In this document: one piece after another, positions 47,458-55,196 of the stretch
Layout of the letters: each line of letters opens with the position of its first letter
Numbering within the stretch: the first letter of the stretch is position 1
Assembly (NCBI RefSeq): GCF_003710905.1
Contig: NZ_RHHV01000012.1
Coordinates: 434,001 to 498,000 of the forward strand
DNA: 64,000 nt
DNA from: Brevibacillus parabrevis
Lineage (GTDB): Bacteria > Bacillota > Bacilli > Brevibacillales > Brevibacillaceae
Reading direction: 5' to 3'
The notes under the pieces: model-generated
The model's database searches: none
Seen by the model: the letters and a program-made list of their open reading frames with translations, nothing else
Told to the model about the DNA's origin: nothing
Program-made: the position numbers and the translations under genes

Positions 47458-48429
47458 ATGGCGGAAAGAAAGAGCAGGCTTTGGGTTACGGTCTTTGTCG
47501 CAGTCGGAATGATCATGCTGCTGCAATACCAGCCAATTCACGAATATATCAGCTTTGTGAAAAAGGAACAGACCGTAACGGCGGAAAAAATTTTGGATGA
47601 AAAAGAACGGTTGCGCGCCCAGGTGGAGAAGTGGAAAGCCGAGCGGGATGAAGCGCCGATCGACGCGGTCATTGATCCGACATGGAAAGCCATTCCCGGC
47701 TACAACGGGCGAATCGTCGATGTGGACGCTTCCGTCGAGAAAATGTTGGCAACGGGAGTAGCAGGACCGGAAATGTTGGTATATAAAGAAGTACCTCCCG
47801 CGATTTCACTTGACCAGCTTGGCGCACAGCCGATCTATCGCGGAAATCCGAAAAAGCCGACGATCTCCTTCATGATAAATGTGGCCTGGGGCAACGAATA
47901 CTTGGACTCCATGCTGGATACGTTGGATAAGCATCAAGTGAAGACGACGTTTTTTCTGGATGGCTCGTGGGTCAAACGCTATCCGGAAGAGGCGAAAAAA
48001 ATTGCAGAGCGTGGACACGAGATTGGCAACCATGCCTACTCGCATCCTGACATGAGCACCCTGGGCACGCAGCGCATTCATCAAGAGATCAGTCGGACAC
48101 AGGAGATCATCAGCAAGACGCTGGGGATCAAGCCCATCTTGTTCGCCCCTCCTTCGGGTGCATTCAACAAGCAGGTGGTTCAAATTGCCCACTCCTCGTA
48201 CCAGATGAAGACGATTATGTGGACGGCGGATACGGTAGACTGGAAAAAGCCTTCTCCCAGCTTCGTGATTAAAAAGATCAGCGGTTTGATGAGCAACGGA
48301 ACATTGGTGCTGATGCACCCGACAGCCGCGTCACAGGCGAGTCTCGACCAGTTGCTGACAATTGCCAAGAAAAAGGGGCTCCAGCCCGTCACCGTCTCGG
48401 AAGTTTTGTCCAGCCGCCGACTCCCGTGA
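47458..48429 (+). CDS. ylxY: YlxY, NodB-like polysaccharide deacetylase homologue
   Basis: The 323-aa protein has an N-terminal membrane anchor (LWVTVFVAVGMIMLL), a coiled-coil stretch (about 40-65), and a NodB/CE4-type domain (about 135-320). In CE4 enzymes the first motif is (T/S)FDDG; here the same place reads SFMIN (137-141), so both aspartates are lost. The His motif is kept: H192 and H196 (GNHAYSHP). The substitution appears to be shared with the B. subtilis YlxY as I recall it. It may have lost deacetylase activity or use another mechanism. The ATG follows aaggaggg. Confidence 0.92.
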   Translation: MAERKSRLWVTVFVAVGMIMLLQYQPIHEYISFVKKEQTVTAEKILDEKERLRAQVEKWKAERDEAPIDAVIDPTWKAIPGYNGRIVDVDASVEKMLATGVAGPEMLVYKEVPPAISLDQLGAQPIYRGNPKKPTISFMINVAWGNEYLDSMLDTLDKHQVKTTFFLDGSWVKRYPEEAKKIAERGHEIGNHAYSHPDMSTLGTQRIHQEISRTQEIISKTLGIKPILFAPPSGAFNKQVVQIAHSSYQMKTIMWTADTVDWKKPSPSFVIKKISGLMSNGTLVLMHPTAASQASLDQLLTIAKKKGLQPVTVSEVLSSRRLP

Positions 48430-48449
48430 TGGGAAAACAAGCTCATTTA

Positions 48450-48478
48450 TTGTGGAGACAAAAGAAGTTTGCTATAGT
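48450..48478 (+). promoter_or_regulatory. Putative promoter for mlpA
   Basis: TTGTGG (48450-48455), 17 bases, then TATAGT (48473-48478) with TG at 48470-48471 (extended -10). It lies 67 bases before the mlpA start codon. Confidence 0.65.
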
Positions 48479-48544
48479 TAGACGTGTTTACAGCCATTTC
48501 CCGGAAGTTGCGGATAGAGAGATGATCAACCGAGGAGGATTTGC

Positions 48545-49798
48545 GTGATACAACGTCATACATGTGAAAACGGTCTTCGAATTGTGACGGAAAAAATTCC
48601 GTCCGTTCGCTCTGTTGCTTTGGGCATCTGGGTGGGGACCGGTTCGAAATATGAACAGGAGAAAAACAACGGGATTTCCCATTTTCTTGAGCATATGTTT
48701 TTTAAAGGTACAAGTACCCGGTCTGCGAAAGAAATCGCGGAGACTTTTGATGAGATCGGCGGAAACGTAAACGCATTCACATCGAAAGAGTACACCTGCT
48801 ATTATGCGCGAGTGCTCGACCAGCACGCACCGATCGCGTTAGACGTGCTTTCCGATATGTATTTCCACTCTGTCTTCGACGCAGAGGAACTGGAAAAAGA
48901 AAAAAATGTCGTCATTGAAGAAATCAGCATGTACGAGGATACGCCTGACGATCTTGTGCACGATTTGATTGCCAGGGCTACTTACAGCAAACACCCGCTC
49001 GGCTACTCGATTTTGGGTACGGAAGACGTCCTGCGCAGTCTGAAACGCGACGATTTGCTGAGCTACATCGACGCCCACTACCTTCCGTCCAATACAGTGG
49101 TGACGGTAGCGGGGAACTTTGATGACAACCTCATTGAAGAGATCAAGAAGCGCTTCAGCGGCTTTTCGCGCCAAGGCAAGCTGGCGCCTCTGTCAGAACC
49201 CGAGTTTGCTGCGAATGTAATCGCCCACAACAAAGCGACTGAGCAGGCGCACTTGTGCCTGTCCCTGCCAGGGTTTAAAGTCGGTCACCCGGATGTGTAC
49301 TCGCTCATTTTGCTGAACAACGTATTGGGAGGCAGCATGAGCTCGCGTCTCTTCCAGGAAATTCGCGAAGAGCGGGGATTGGCATACTCGGTCTATTCGT
49401 ACCATTCTTCCTACAAGGAAGCGGGAACTTTCACTGTGTATACGGGCACAGCGCCTGAGCACGTGGGTCAAGTGTTCGATATCGTGACAAACGTCCTGCG
49501 CGATGTGGCTGACCGCGGCATCTCCGACAAAGAGCTGAACAAAGGAAAAGAGCAGCTGAAAGGCAGCCTGATGCTCAGCCTGGAAAGCACCAACAGCCGG
49601 ATGAGCCGCCTTGGCAAAAACGAGCTGCTCCTGGAACGCCACCTCAATCTGGACGAGATCATCGCCAAAATCGACCGCGTCTCGCACGAATCTGTCCTGG
49701 CTGTCGCGCAGGAGCTGTTCCGCTCGAAGCTGGCGATGGCGATGGTAAGCCCGCTTGAGGGATACCCTGCCAACGTGAAAAACGACATTTTGCTATAG
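48545..49798 (+). CDS. mlpA: M16-family zinc peptidase MlpA (YmxG)
   Basis: The 417-aa protein is an M16B (insulinase/processing-peptidase-like) metallopeptidase. The inverted zinc motif H46-F-L-E49-H50 is intact, and the downstream glutamate lies in VVIEEISMYE (about 125-126). The C-terminal half (LGGSMSSRLFQEIREERGLA) is the second M16 domain. The start is GTG after gaggaggatt. B. subtilis MlpA has been tied to regulation of protease production; the substrate is unknown. Confidence 0.95.
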   Translation: MIQRHTCENGLRIVTEKIPSVRSVALGIWVGTGSKYEQEKNNGISHFLEHMFFKGTSTRSAKEIAETFDEIGGNVNAFTSKEYTCYYARVLDQHAPIALDVLSDMYFHSVFDAEELEKEKNVVIEEISMYEDTPDDLVHDLIARATYSKHPLGYSILGTEDVLRSLKRDDLLSYIDAHYLPSNTVVTVAGNFDDNLIEEIKKRFSGFSRQGKLAPLSEPEFAANVIAHNKATEQAHLCLSLPGFKVGHPDVYSLILLNNVLGGSMSSRLFQEIREERGLAYSVYSYHSSYKEAGTFTVYTGTAPEHVGQVFDIVTNVLRDVADRGISDKELNKGKEQLKGSLMLSLESTNSRMSRLGKNELLLERHLNLDEIIAKIDRVSHESVLAVAQELFRSKLAMAMVSPLEGYPANVKNDILL

Positions 49799-49812
49799 CT
49801 TTTCCCTTTGCG

Positions 49813-49841
49813 AAAAATCCGGCATAGCCCGGATTTTTTTG
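49813..49841 (+). terminator. Intrinsic terminator after mlpA
   Basis: AAATCCGG (49815-49822) pairs with CCGGATTT (49829-49836) and is followed by a T-run. Confidence 0.9.
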
Positions 49842-49887
49842 CGTATATCAACAGTAACGCAAACAAGGACAAAGGGGGGCTTGGCCA

Positions 49888-50148
49888 ATGCGGCTTAGCG
49901 AACTGGGCGGCAAAGAAATCATCGGCTTGGACAACGGGGAAAAAATGGGGGTGATCAGCGACTCCGACCTCGTCATCCAGCCGGAAAACGGCGCGATTCA
50001 GTCGATCATTTTGCCAGGCAGCAGCTTTTTTGGCTTCGGCAAAAAACGCGAAGACCTGGTGATCCCGTGGAGCTCCATCGTGAAAATCGGTCCGGACATG
50101 GTCATCGTCTCGCTCGGACAAGAAGAGACACAGGCTTCGCAAAAGTAG
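49888..50148 (+). CDS. ymxH: YlmC/YmxH family PRC-barrel sporulation protein
   Basis: The 86-aa protein is a single PRC-barrel domain of the YlmC/YmxH family, spore-former proteins of unknown role. It starts MRLSELGGKEIIGLDNGEKM and has VIPWSSIVKIGPDMVIVSL near the end. The ATG follows aaagggggg. It stands 137 bases before dpaA. Confidence 0.9.
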   Translation: MRLSELGGKEIIGLDNGEKMGVISDSDLVIQPENGAIQSIILPGSSFFGFGKKREDLVIPWSSIVKIGPDMVIVSLGQEETQASQK

Positions 50149-50234
50149 GCTCTGCTGTCACCGAAGTAGCGCAAGCCGAATAGGATGGGGGTAGAGCGCA
50201 CGGACTTCCGACAACTTTTTCAAAAGGAAAACCT

Positions 50235-50264
50235 TTGCGTTCCGATCATTTAATGCAGTAAAAT
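50235..50264 (+). promoter_or_regulatory. Possible promoter before dpaA
   Basis: TTGCGT (50235-50240) and TAAAAT (50259-50264) are 18 bases apart, a sigma-A-like pattern. In B. subtilis this operon is made in the mother cell under sigma-K; I see no convincing sigma-K -10 (CATA-type) here. Confidence 0.35.
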
Positions 50265-50285
50265 GTGTGGAAAGGGGAACGCAGC

Positions 50286-51188
50286 ATGCTAACGGGCATA
50301 CATGTTGCCTTCATTGGCGGAGACGCTCGCCAGCTGGAAGTCATCAAGCGATGCATTCAGCTGGACGCCAGTGTCACGTTAGTTGGCTTCGACAACCTGG
50401 AAAGCAATTTTACAGGGGCAACGAAGAGACCATTAACATGCGATGTGTTGAAAGACGTGGACGCCCTCATCCTGCCCATCGTAGGAACCGATGACCAAGG
50501 CTTTGTGGAAAGCATTTTTTGCTCCAAACAAATGCAGCTTCTGGATCAACACGTGGAGAGCTTGCCTAAGCATTGTGTGGTATATACGGGAATGGCTAAA
50601 CCTTACCTGAAAAAACTGTTGGCATCCAAGCAAGTTCCGCTTGTGGAACTGCTGGATCGAGATGACGTAGCCATATACAACTCCATCCCTACTGTGGAGG
50701 GAGCGCTGATGATGGCGATTCAAAATACGGATATCACGATTCATGGATCTTCGTCAATTGTTTTGGGATTGGGACGAACAGGTTTGTCTATGGCCCGGGC
50801 CCTGCATGCACTGGGAGCCCGTGTAAGAGTGGGGGCTAGGCGTCAGGAACACTTGGCACGCATCTATGAGATGGGATTGACTCCCTTCCCGATCAGTGAG
50901 CTAAAGCAACAAGTCACGAATGCTGATTTCATTTTTAATACCATCCCGCAGCTACTACTCACGGCAGAGGTAATCGCTCAAATGCCGCAGTCGGCGTTTA
51001 TTCTCGATCTTGCCTCCAAACCGGGAGGGACAGATTTTCGATACGCCGAAAGAAGAGGCATTAAAGCGCTTCTCGCTCCCGGATTGCCTGGAATCGTTGC
51101 ACCGAAAACCGCAGGGCAGATTTTGGCCCAGACTTTGTCTCGTCTCATTGCGGAGCAGAGGAAAACCAGGGGGGAGTCATCATCATGA
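50286..51188 (+). CDS. dpaA: Dipicolinate synthase subunit A
   Basis: DpaA (SpoVFA) and DpaB convert dihydrodipicolinate to dipicolinic acid in the sporulating mother cell. The ATG at 50286 after aaagggg gives 300 aa (about 297 in B. subtilis). An N-terminal region (VAFIGGDARQLEVIKRCIQL) precedes a Rossmann NAD(P) domain (SIVLGLGRTGLSMARALHAL near 158). dpaB starts inside its last codons. The downstream asd-dapG-dapA genes supply its substrate. Confidence 0.96.
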   Translation: MLTGIHVAFIGGDARQLEVIKRCIQLDASVTLVGFDNLESNFTGATKRPLTCDVLKDVDALILPIVGTDDQGFVESIFCSKQMQLLDQHVESLPKHCVVYTGMAKPYLKKLLASKQVPLVELLDRDDVAIYNSIPTVEGALMMAIQNTDITIHGSSSIVLGLGRTGLSMARALHALGARVRVGARRQEHLARIYEMGLTPFPISELKQQVTNADFIFNTIPQLLLTAEVIAQMPQSAFILDLASKPGGTDFRYAERRGIKALLAPGLPGIVAPKTAGQILAQTLSRLIAEQRKTRGESSS

Positions 51189-51781
51189 GCAGTCTGCAGG
51201 GGAAGACCATTGGTTTCGGATTGTCTGGATCGCATTGCACGTTTGAAGAGACGATGCCGCAGATCAAGCGATTTGTGGATGCTGGAGCAAGAGTCATCCC
51301 GATTGTTTCGAATACAATCATGACGACGGATACGCGTTTTGGCACCTCGCAAAGCTGGCAGCAGCAAATCAAGGATTTGACAGGGGAGGAACTGATTTCA
51401 ACGATTCCCCAGGCAGAACCTTTGGGCCCTTCAAAATTGTTGGACGTTATGTTGATTGCACCATGCACAGGCAGCTCGACCAGCCGCCTGGCAAACGCGA
51501 TTACCGACAGCGCCGTCCTCATGGCGGCCAAAGCGACCATGCGCAATTTGCGACCGCTTGTCATCGCAATCTCCACGAACGATGGTTTGGGATTAAATGC
51601 TGCCAATATTGCCAAGCTGTTGGCGGCGAAGAATATCTATTTCGTGCCATTCGGGCAGGATGCTCCGGATAAAAAGCCAAACTCGCTCGTAGCCCGCATG
51701 GATCTGTTACTGGAAACATGCGAGGCAGCATTGGAAGGTAGGCAATTGCAACCCTTGCTCATCGAAAGGTTCAACTACTAA
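51185..51781 (+). CDS. dpaB: Dipicolinate synthase subunit B
   Basis: DpaB (SpoVFB) is the flavoprotein-like partner of DpaA, 198 aa. It begins with GKTIGFGLSGSHCTFEET and has the flavoprotein features MLIAPCTGSSTSRLANAITD and the C-terminal FGQDAPDKKPNSLVAR. The ATG overlaps the end of dpaA by 4 bases (ATGA), so the two subunits are translated together. Confidence 0.96.
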   Translation: MSSLQGKTIGFGLSGSHCTFEETMPQIKRFVDAGARVIPIVSNTIMTTDTRFGTSQSWQQQIKDLTGEELISTIPQAEPLGPSKLLDVMLIAPCTGSSTSRLANAITDSAVLMAAKATMRNLRPLVIAISTNDGLGLNAANIAKLLAAKNIYFVPFGQDAPDKKPNSLVARMDLLLETCEAALEGRQLQPLLIERFNY

Positions 51782-51839
51782 ACAAAACGACAGAAAAAAC
51801 AATTTACCTGCTTTTTTGCGATTAGGAGGAGAGTAAGAG

Positions 51840-52880
51840 ATGGCTAACCAACTGACTTACAATGTAGCAGTAGTCGGTGCGACTGGCGCAGTCGGACAAC
51901 AAATGATTCGCTTGCTGGAAGAGCGCAACTTCCCCATTAAACAGCTCAAGCTGCTTGCTTCTGGACGTTCTGCCGGCAAGACGGTCACGTTCAAGGGACA
52001 AGAAGTTGTCCTGGAAGAAGCAACTCCTGATAGCTTTGCGGGAATCGATTTTGCCTTGTTTAGCGCGGGTGGCTCCGTGAGCAAGGAACTGGCTCATCAT
52101 GCAGTGCGCCACGGTGCTGTCGTCATTGACAATACCAGCGCGTTCCGGATGGACCCGGATGTTCCTCTGGTGGTGCCTGAAGTAAACATGGATGCCGCTC
52201 TCGCCCATAATGGAATCATTGCGAATCCGAACTGCTCCACCATTCAGATGGTAGCCGCTCTGAAACCCTTGTATGATCGTTTTGGAATAGACCGCATTAT
52301 CGTTTCTACTTACCAGGCAGTTTCTGGCGCAGGCCAATCGGCAATCAATGAGTTGCACGAACAGAGCCGCGACGTGCTTGACGGCAAAGAGGCACAATGT
52401 CAGGTTCTGCCTGTTGGCAAGCTGCCTGTTCACCATCAAATTGCCTTTAACGCGATTCCGCAAATTGATGTGTTTACCGACAACGGTTTTACTTACGAAG
52501 AGATGAAAATGGTGAATGAAACCAAAAAAATCTTCGGTGATGACACGGTGCTGGTTTCTGCCACATGCGTACGCATTCCGGTCGTTTACGGACACAGTGA
52601 GTCGGTATACGTCGAATTGAAACAGGATTACGACCTGAACGAAGTAAAAGCACTCTTGGAAAACGCCCCTGGCGTAGTGGTGGTAGACGCGCCGCAAGAA
52701 CAGCAGTATCCTCTGGCTACGGATGCTACTGGCAAGCTGGATATTTTTGTCGGCCGCTTGCGTCGTGATCTCCATCACCCTCGAGGACTGCATATGTGGA
52801 TCGTATCTGACAACCTTCTCAAAGGTGCAGCATGGAATACAGTACAAATCGCTGAAGAACTCATCAAAGCAAGAGCATAG
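51840..52880 (+). CDS. asd: Aspartate-semialdehyde dehydrogenase
   Basis: Asd reduces aspartyl phosphate to the semialdehyde for lysine, threonine, methionine, diaminopimelate and dipicolinate. The 346-aa protein has an NADP-binding start (VVGATGAVGQQMIRLLEER) and the catalytic C132 (NPNCSTIQMV). VSTYQAVSGAGQSAINELHE is also conserved. The ATG follows aggaggag. dapG follows after 11 bases. Confidence 0.97.
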   Translation: MANQLTYNVAVVGATGAVGQQMIRLLEERNFPIKQLKLLASGRSAGKTVTFKGQEVVLEEATPDSFAGIDFALFSAGGSVSKELAHHAVRHGAVVIDNTSAFRMDPDVPLVVPEVNMDAALAHNGIIANPNCSTIQMVAALKPLYDRFGIDRIIVSTYQAVSGAGQSAINELHEQSRDVLDGKEAQCQVLPVGKLPVHHQIAFNAIPQIDVFTDNGFTYEEMKMVNETKKIFGDDTVLVSATCVRIPVVYGHSESVYVELKQDYDLNEVKALLENAPGVVVVDAPQEQQYPLATDATGKLDIFVGRLRRDLHHPRGLHMWIVSDNLLKGAAWNTVQIAEELIKARA

Positions 52881-52891
52881 GGGAGAGGTTT

Positions 52892-54118
52892 GTGAAGATT
52901 CTCGTCCAGAAGTTCGGTGGTTCTTCCTTGACGACGGAAGATTGCCGGATGCGGGCAATCTACCATATAGAAAAGGCGATCGACGAAGGCTATGCCCTCG
53001 TCGTTGTCGTATCGGCCATGGGGCGCAAGGGTGACCCATATGCAACCGATACTCTTTTGCAGTTGGTTCGCTCCAATGGGAACCAACTGCCTCGTCGTGA
53101 AATGGATATGCTGATGCATACGGGGGAAATCATCTCCGCTACAGTCATGTGCAGCATGTTGAACGCGCGTGGAATCAAAGCGACGATTTTGACAGGCGGT
53201 CAGGCCAACATCGTGACCAGCGACGATTTTACCAACGCGCAAATTACGACCATTGACCCGAGCCGCATTTTGCAAGACTTGCAAGCGGGTCAAGTGGTGA
53301 TCGTTCCCGGGTTTCAGGGAAGGACGGTCGATTGGGAAATTACGACGCTCGGCCGCGGGGGCAGCGACACGACAGCAACAGCGCTCGGCGTTGCCCTGCA
53401 AGCGGAAATGGTGGACATTTTTACCGATGTGGAAGGCATCATGACAGCGGACCCGCGGATCGTCGAAGAAGCGCAGCCGCTGGAAATGGTGACTTACACG
53501 GAAATTTGCAACATGGCTCACCTCGGAGCAAAAGTCATCCATCCACGAGCGGTAGAAATCGCGATGCAGGCCAACGTGCCGATTCGTGTCCGCTCTACGT
53601 TTTCGGACGACCCTGGCACACTTGTGACGACCATGCTGGAGATCGGCAAAAAAGGCTACTCGGTTCAGGACAGAGTCGTCATGGGGATCGCCCACGTGCC
53701 GAATATTACGCAGATCAAGGTAGCCAACAAGGAAGGGTACTACGATACACAGCTGCAAGTTTTCAAAACCATGGCAACCAATAATATCAGTGTCGATTTC
53801 ATCAACGTGAATCCGTTAGGGGTTGCTTACACGGTTCACGATGAGATGGGAGCCAAAGCAGCCGAGCTGCTGACGGACATGGGATATGAGCCGCAGCTCT
53901 TGCCGCATTGCGCGAAAGTGTCGGTAATCGGGGCAGGAATGACGGGAGTGCCGGGCGTCATGGCACAAATCGTAGAGGCATTGACGCAGGAAGACATCCA
54001 GATTCTTCAGTCAGCTGACTCCCATACGACCATCTGGGTTTTGGTGCATGAGATGGATATGGTGCGGGCCGTACGCGCCTTGCATCAGCAGTTCAATCTC
54101 CATGCCCACCATATGTGA
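52892..54118 (+). CDS. dapG: Aspartate kinase (DapG type)
   Basis: This aspartokinase starts the lysine/DAP branch. The 408-aa protein has the amino acid kinase domain (VQKFGGSSLTTEDCRMRA; GRGGSDTTATALGVALQAEM) and two ACT domains at the C-terminus (about 265-408). The start is GTG after ggggagagg. In B. subtilis DapG is the meso-DAP-sensitive isoenzyme; the name rests on this locus. Confidence 0.95.
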   Translation: MKILVQKFGGSSLTTEDCRMRAIYHIEKAIDEGYALVVVVSAMGRKGDPYATDTLLQLVRSNGNQLPRREMDMLMHTGEIISATVMCSMLNARGIKATILTGGQANIVTSDDFTNAQITTIDPSRILQDLQAGQVVIVPGFQGRTVDWEITTLGRGGSDTTATALGVALQAEMVDIFTDVEGIMTADPRIVEEAQPLEMVTYTEICNMAHLGAKVIHPRAVEIAMQANVPIRVRSTFSDDPGTLVTTMLEIGKKGYSVQDRVVMGIAHVPNITQIKVANKEGYYDTQLQVFKTMATNNISVDFINVNPLGVAYTVHDEMGAKAAELLTDMGYEPQLLPHCAKVSVIGAGMTGVPGVMAQIVEALTQEDIQILQSADSHTTIWVLVHEMDMVRAVRALHQQFNLHAHHM

Positions 54119-54176
54119 GCGATCTTATCTTCATTTTTGATGCCTACTGATCACAACAAGAGGAGTTGGAAAGCTA

Positions 54177-55043
54177 GTGGCACGTTTTGGTCGGCTTGTT
54201 ACCGCGATGGTAACGCCTTTTAATGAACAATTACAGATCGATTTCGATAAAACGGAACGCCTGATCGATCACCTGATCGCAAACGGAACGACAGGGATCG
54301 TGCTGAGCGGCACAACTGGCGAATCGCCGACGCTCTCCCGTGCGGAGAAGCTGGAGCTGTTTCGCCACGCAGTCGCTTATGCAAAAGGGAAGTGCCATAT
54401 TATCGCTGGAACAGGCAGCAATGACACCGCAGCGAGCATCGAGTTCACCGAGGCTGTTCAATCGATTGGCGTAGATGCCGTGATGGTCGTCGCTCCTTAC
54501 TACAGCAAGCCGTCTCAGGAGGGCCTGTACGCTCATTTCAAAGCGCTGGCAGAGTCCACAGAGCTTCCGGTCATGCTGTACAACGTGCCGGGCCGTTCTG
54601 TCGTGAATATGACTGCGGAGACGACCTTGCGCTTGGCCCAGCTGCCCAATGTGGTCTGCATCAAAGAAGCATCCGGCAATTTGAGCCAAATGGCGCAAAT
54701 TATCGAGCATGCTCCGGAAGGCTTTGAGCTGTACAGCGGTGATGACGGACTGACTTTGCCGATTTTGTCCATTGGCGGAGTGGGGATTGTCAGTGTAGCC
54801 AGTCACGTTGTCGGCCGGCAAATGACGGAGATGATGGACGCTTTTTTCCAGGGCAACCATGCGGAAGCGGCGAGCATTCATCGCAAGCTCGTGCCTGTGT
54901 TCGACGGACTGTTCGCTTATCCAAGTCCTGGGCCGACAAAAGTCGCTCTGGAAAAACTGGGAGTAGCCACTGGTGGAGTTCGTCTGCCATTGGTCGAGCT
55001 GAACGAACAGGAAAAAGCGTTTGTCCACTCCTTGTTCGCCTAA
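54177..55043 (+). CDS. dapA: 4-hydroxy-tetrahydrodipicolinate synthase
   Basis: DapA condenses pyruvate with aspartate semialdehyde. The 288-aa TIM-barrel protein has GTTGESPTLSRAEK, the tyrosine motif YNVPGRS, and the Schiff-base K163 in VCIKEASGN. The start is GTG after agaggag. It is the last gene before a terminator, and completes the route from aspartate to the DpaAB substrate. Confidence 0.97.
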   Translation: MARFGRLVTAMVTPFNEQLQIDFDKTERLIDHLIANGTTGIVLSGTTGESPTLSRAEKLELFRHAVAYAKGKCHIIAGTGSNDTAASIEFTEAVQSIGVDAVMVVAPYYSKPSQEGLYAHFKALAESTELPVMLYNVPGRSVVNMTAETTLRLAQLPNVVCIKEASGNLSQMAQIIEHAPEGFELYSGDDGLTLPILSIGGVGIVSVASHVVGRQMTEMMDAFFQGNHAEAASIHRKLVPVFDGLFAYPSPGPTKVALEKLGVATGGVRLPLVELNEQEKAFVHSLFA

Positions 55044-55066
55044 GAAGCCCAATAACAAGAAGACCA

Positions 55067-55099
55067 AGAGCCATTCCATAAACGGGATGGCTCTTTTTC
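55067..55099 (+). terminator. Intrinsic terminator after dapA
   Basis: AAGAGCCAT (55067-55075) pairs with ATGGCTCTT (55087-55095), followed by TTTCC after a T-run. Confidence 0.9.
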
Positions 55100-55100
55100 C

Positions 55101-55130
55101 TTGTGTTCAGGTTTTCACTTCGGGTATAAT
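55101..55130 (+). promoter_or_regulatory. Putative promoter for the RNase J gene
   Basis: TTGTGT (55101-55106), 18 bases, then a perfect TATAAT (55125-55130), directly after the dapA terminator and 66 bases before the start codon. Confidence 0.65.
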
Positions 55131-55196
55131 GAAAACAAGTGATTTGGGGCGGTTTTTTTGAGTGGACATGACAACTAAATATAGGAGGTTACACGT

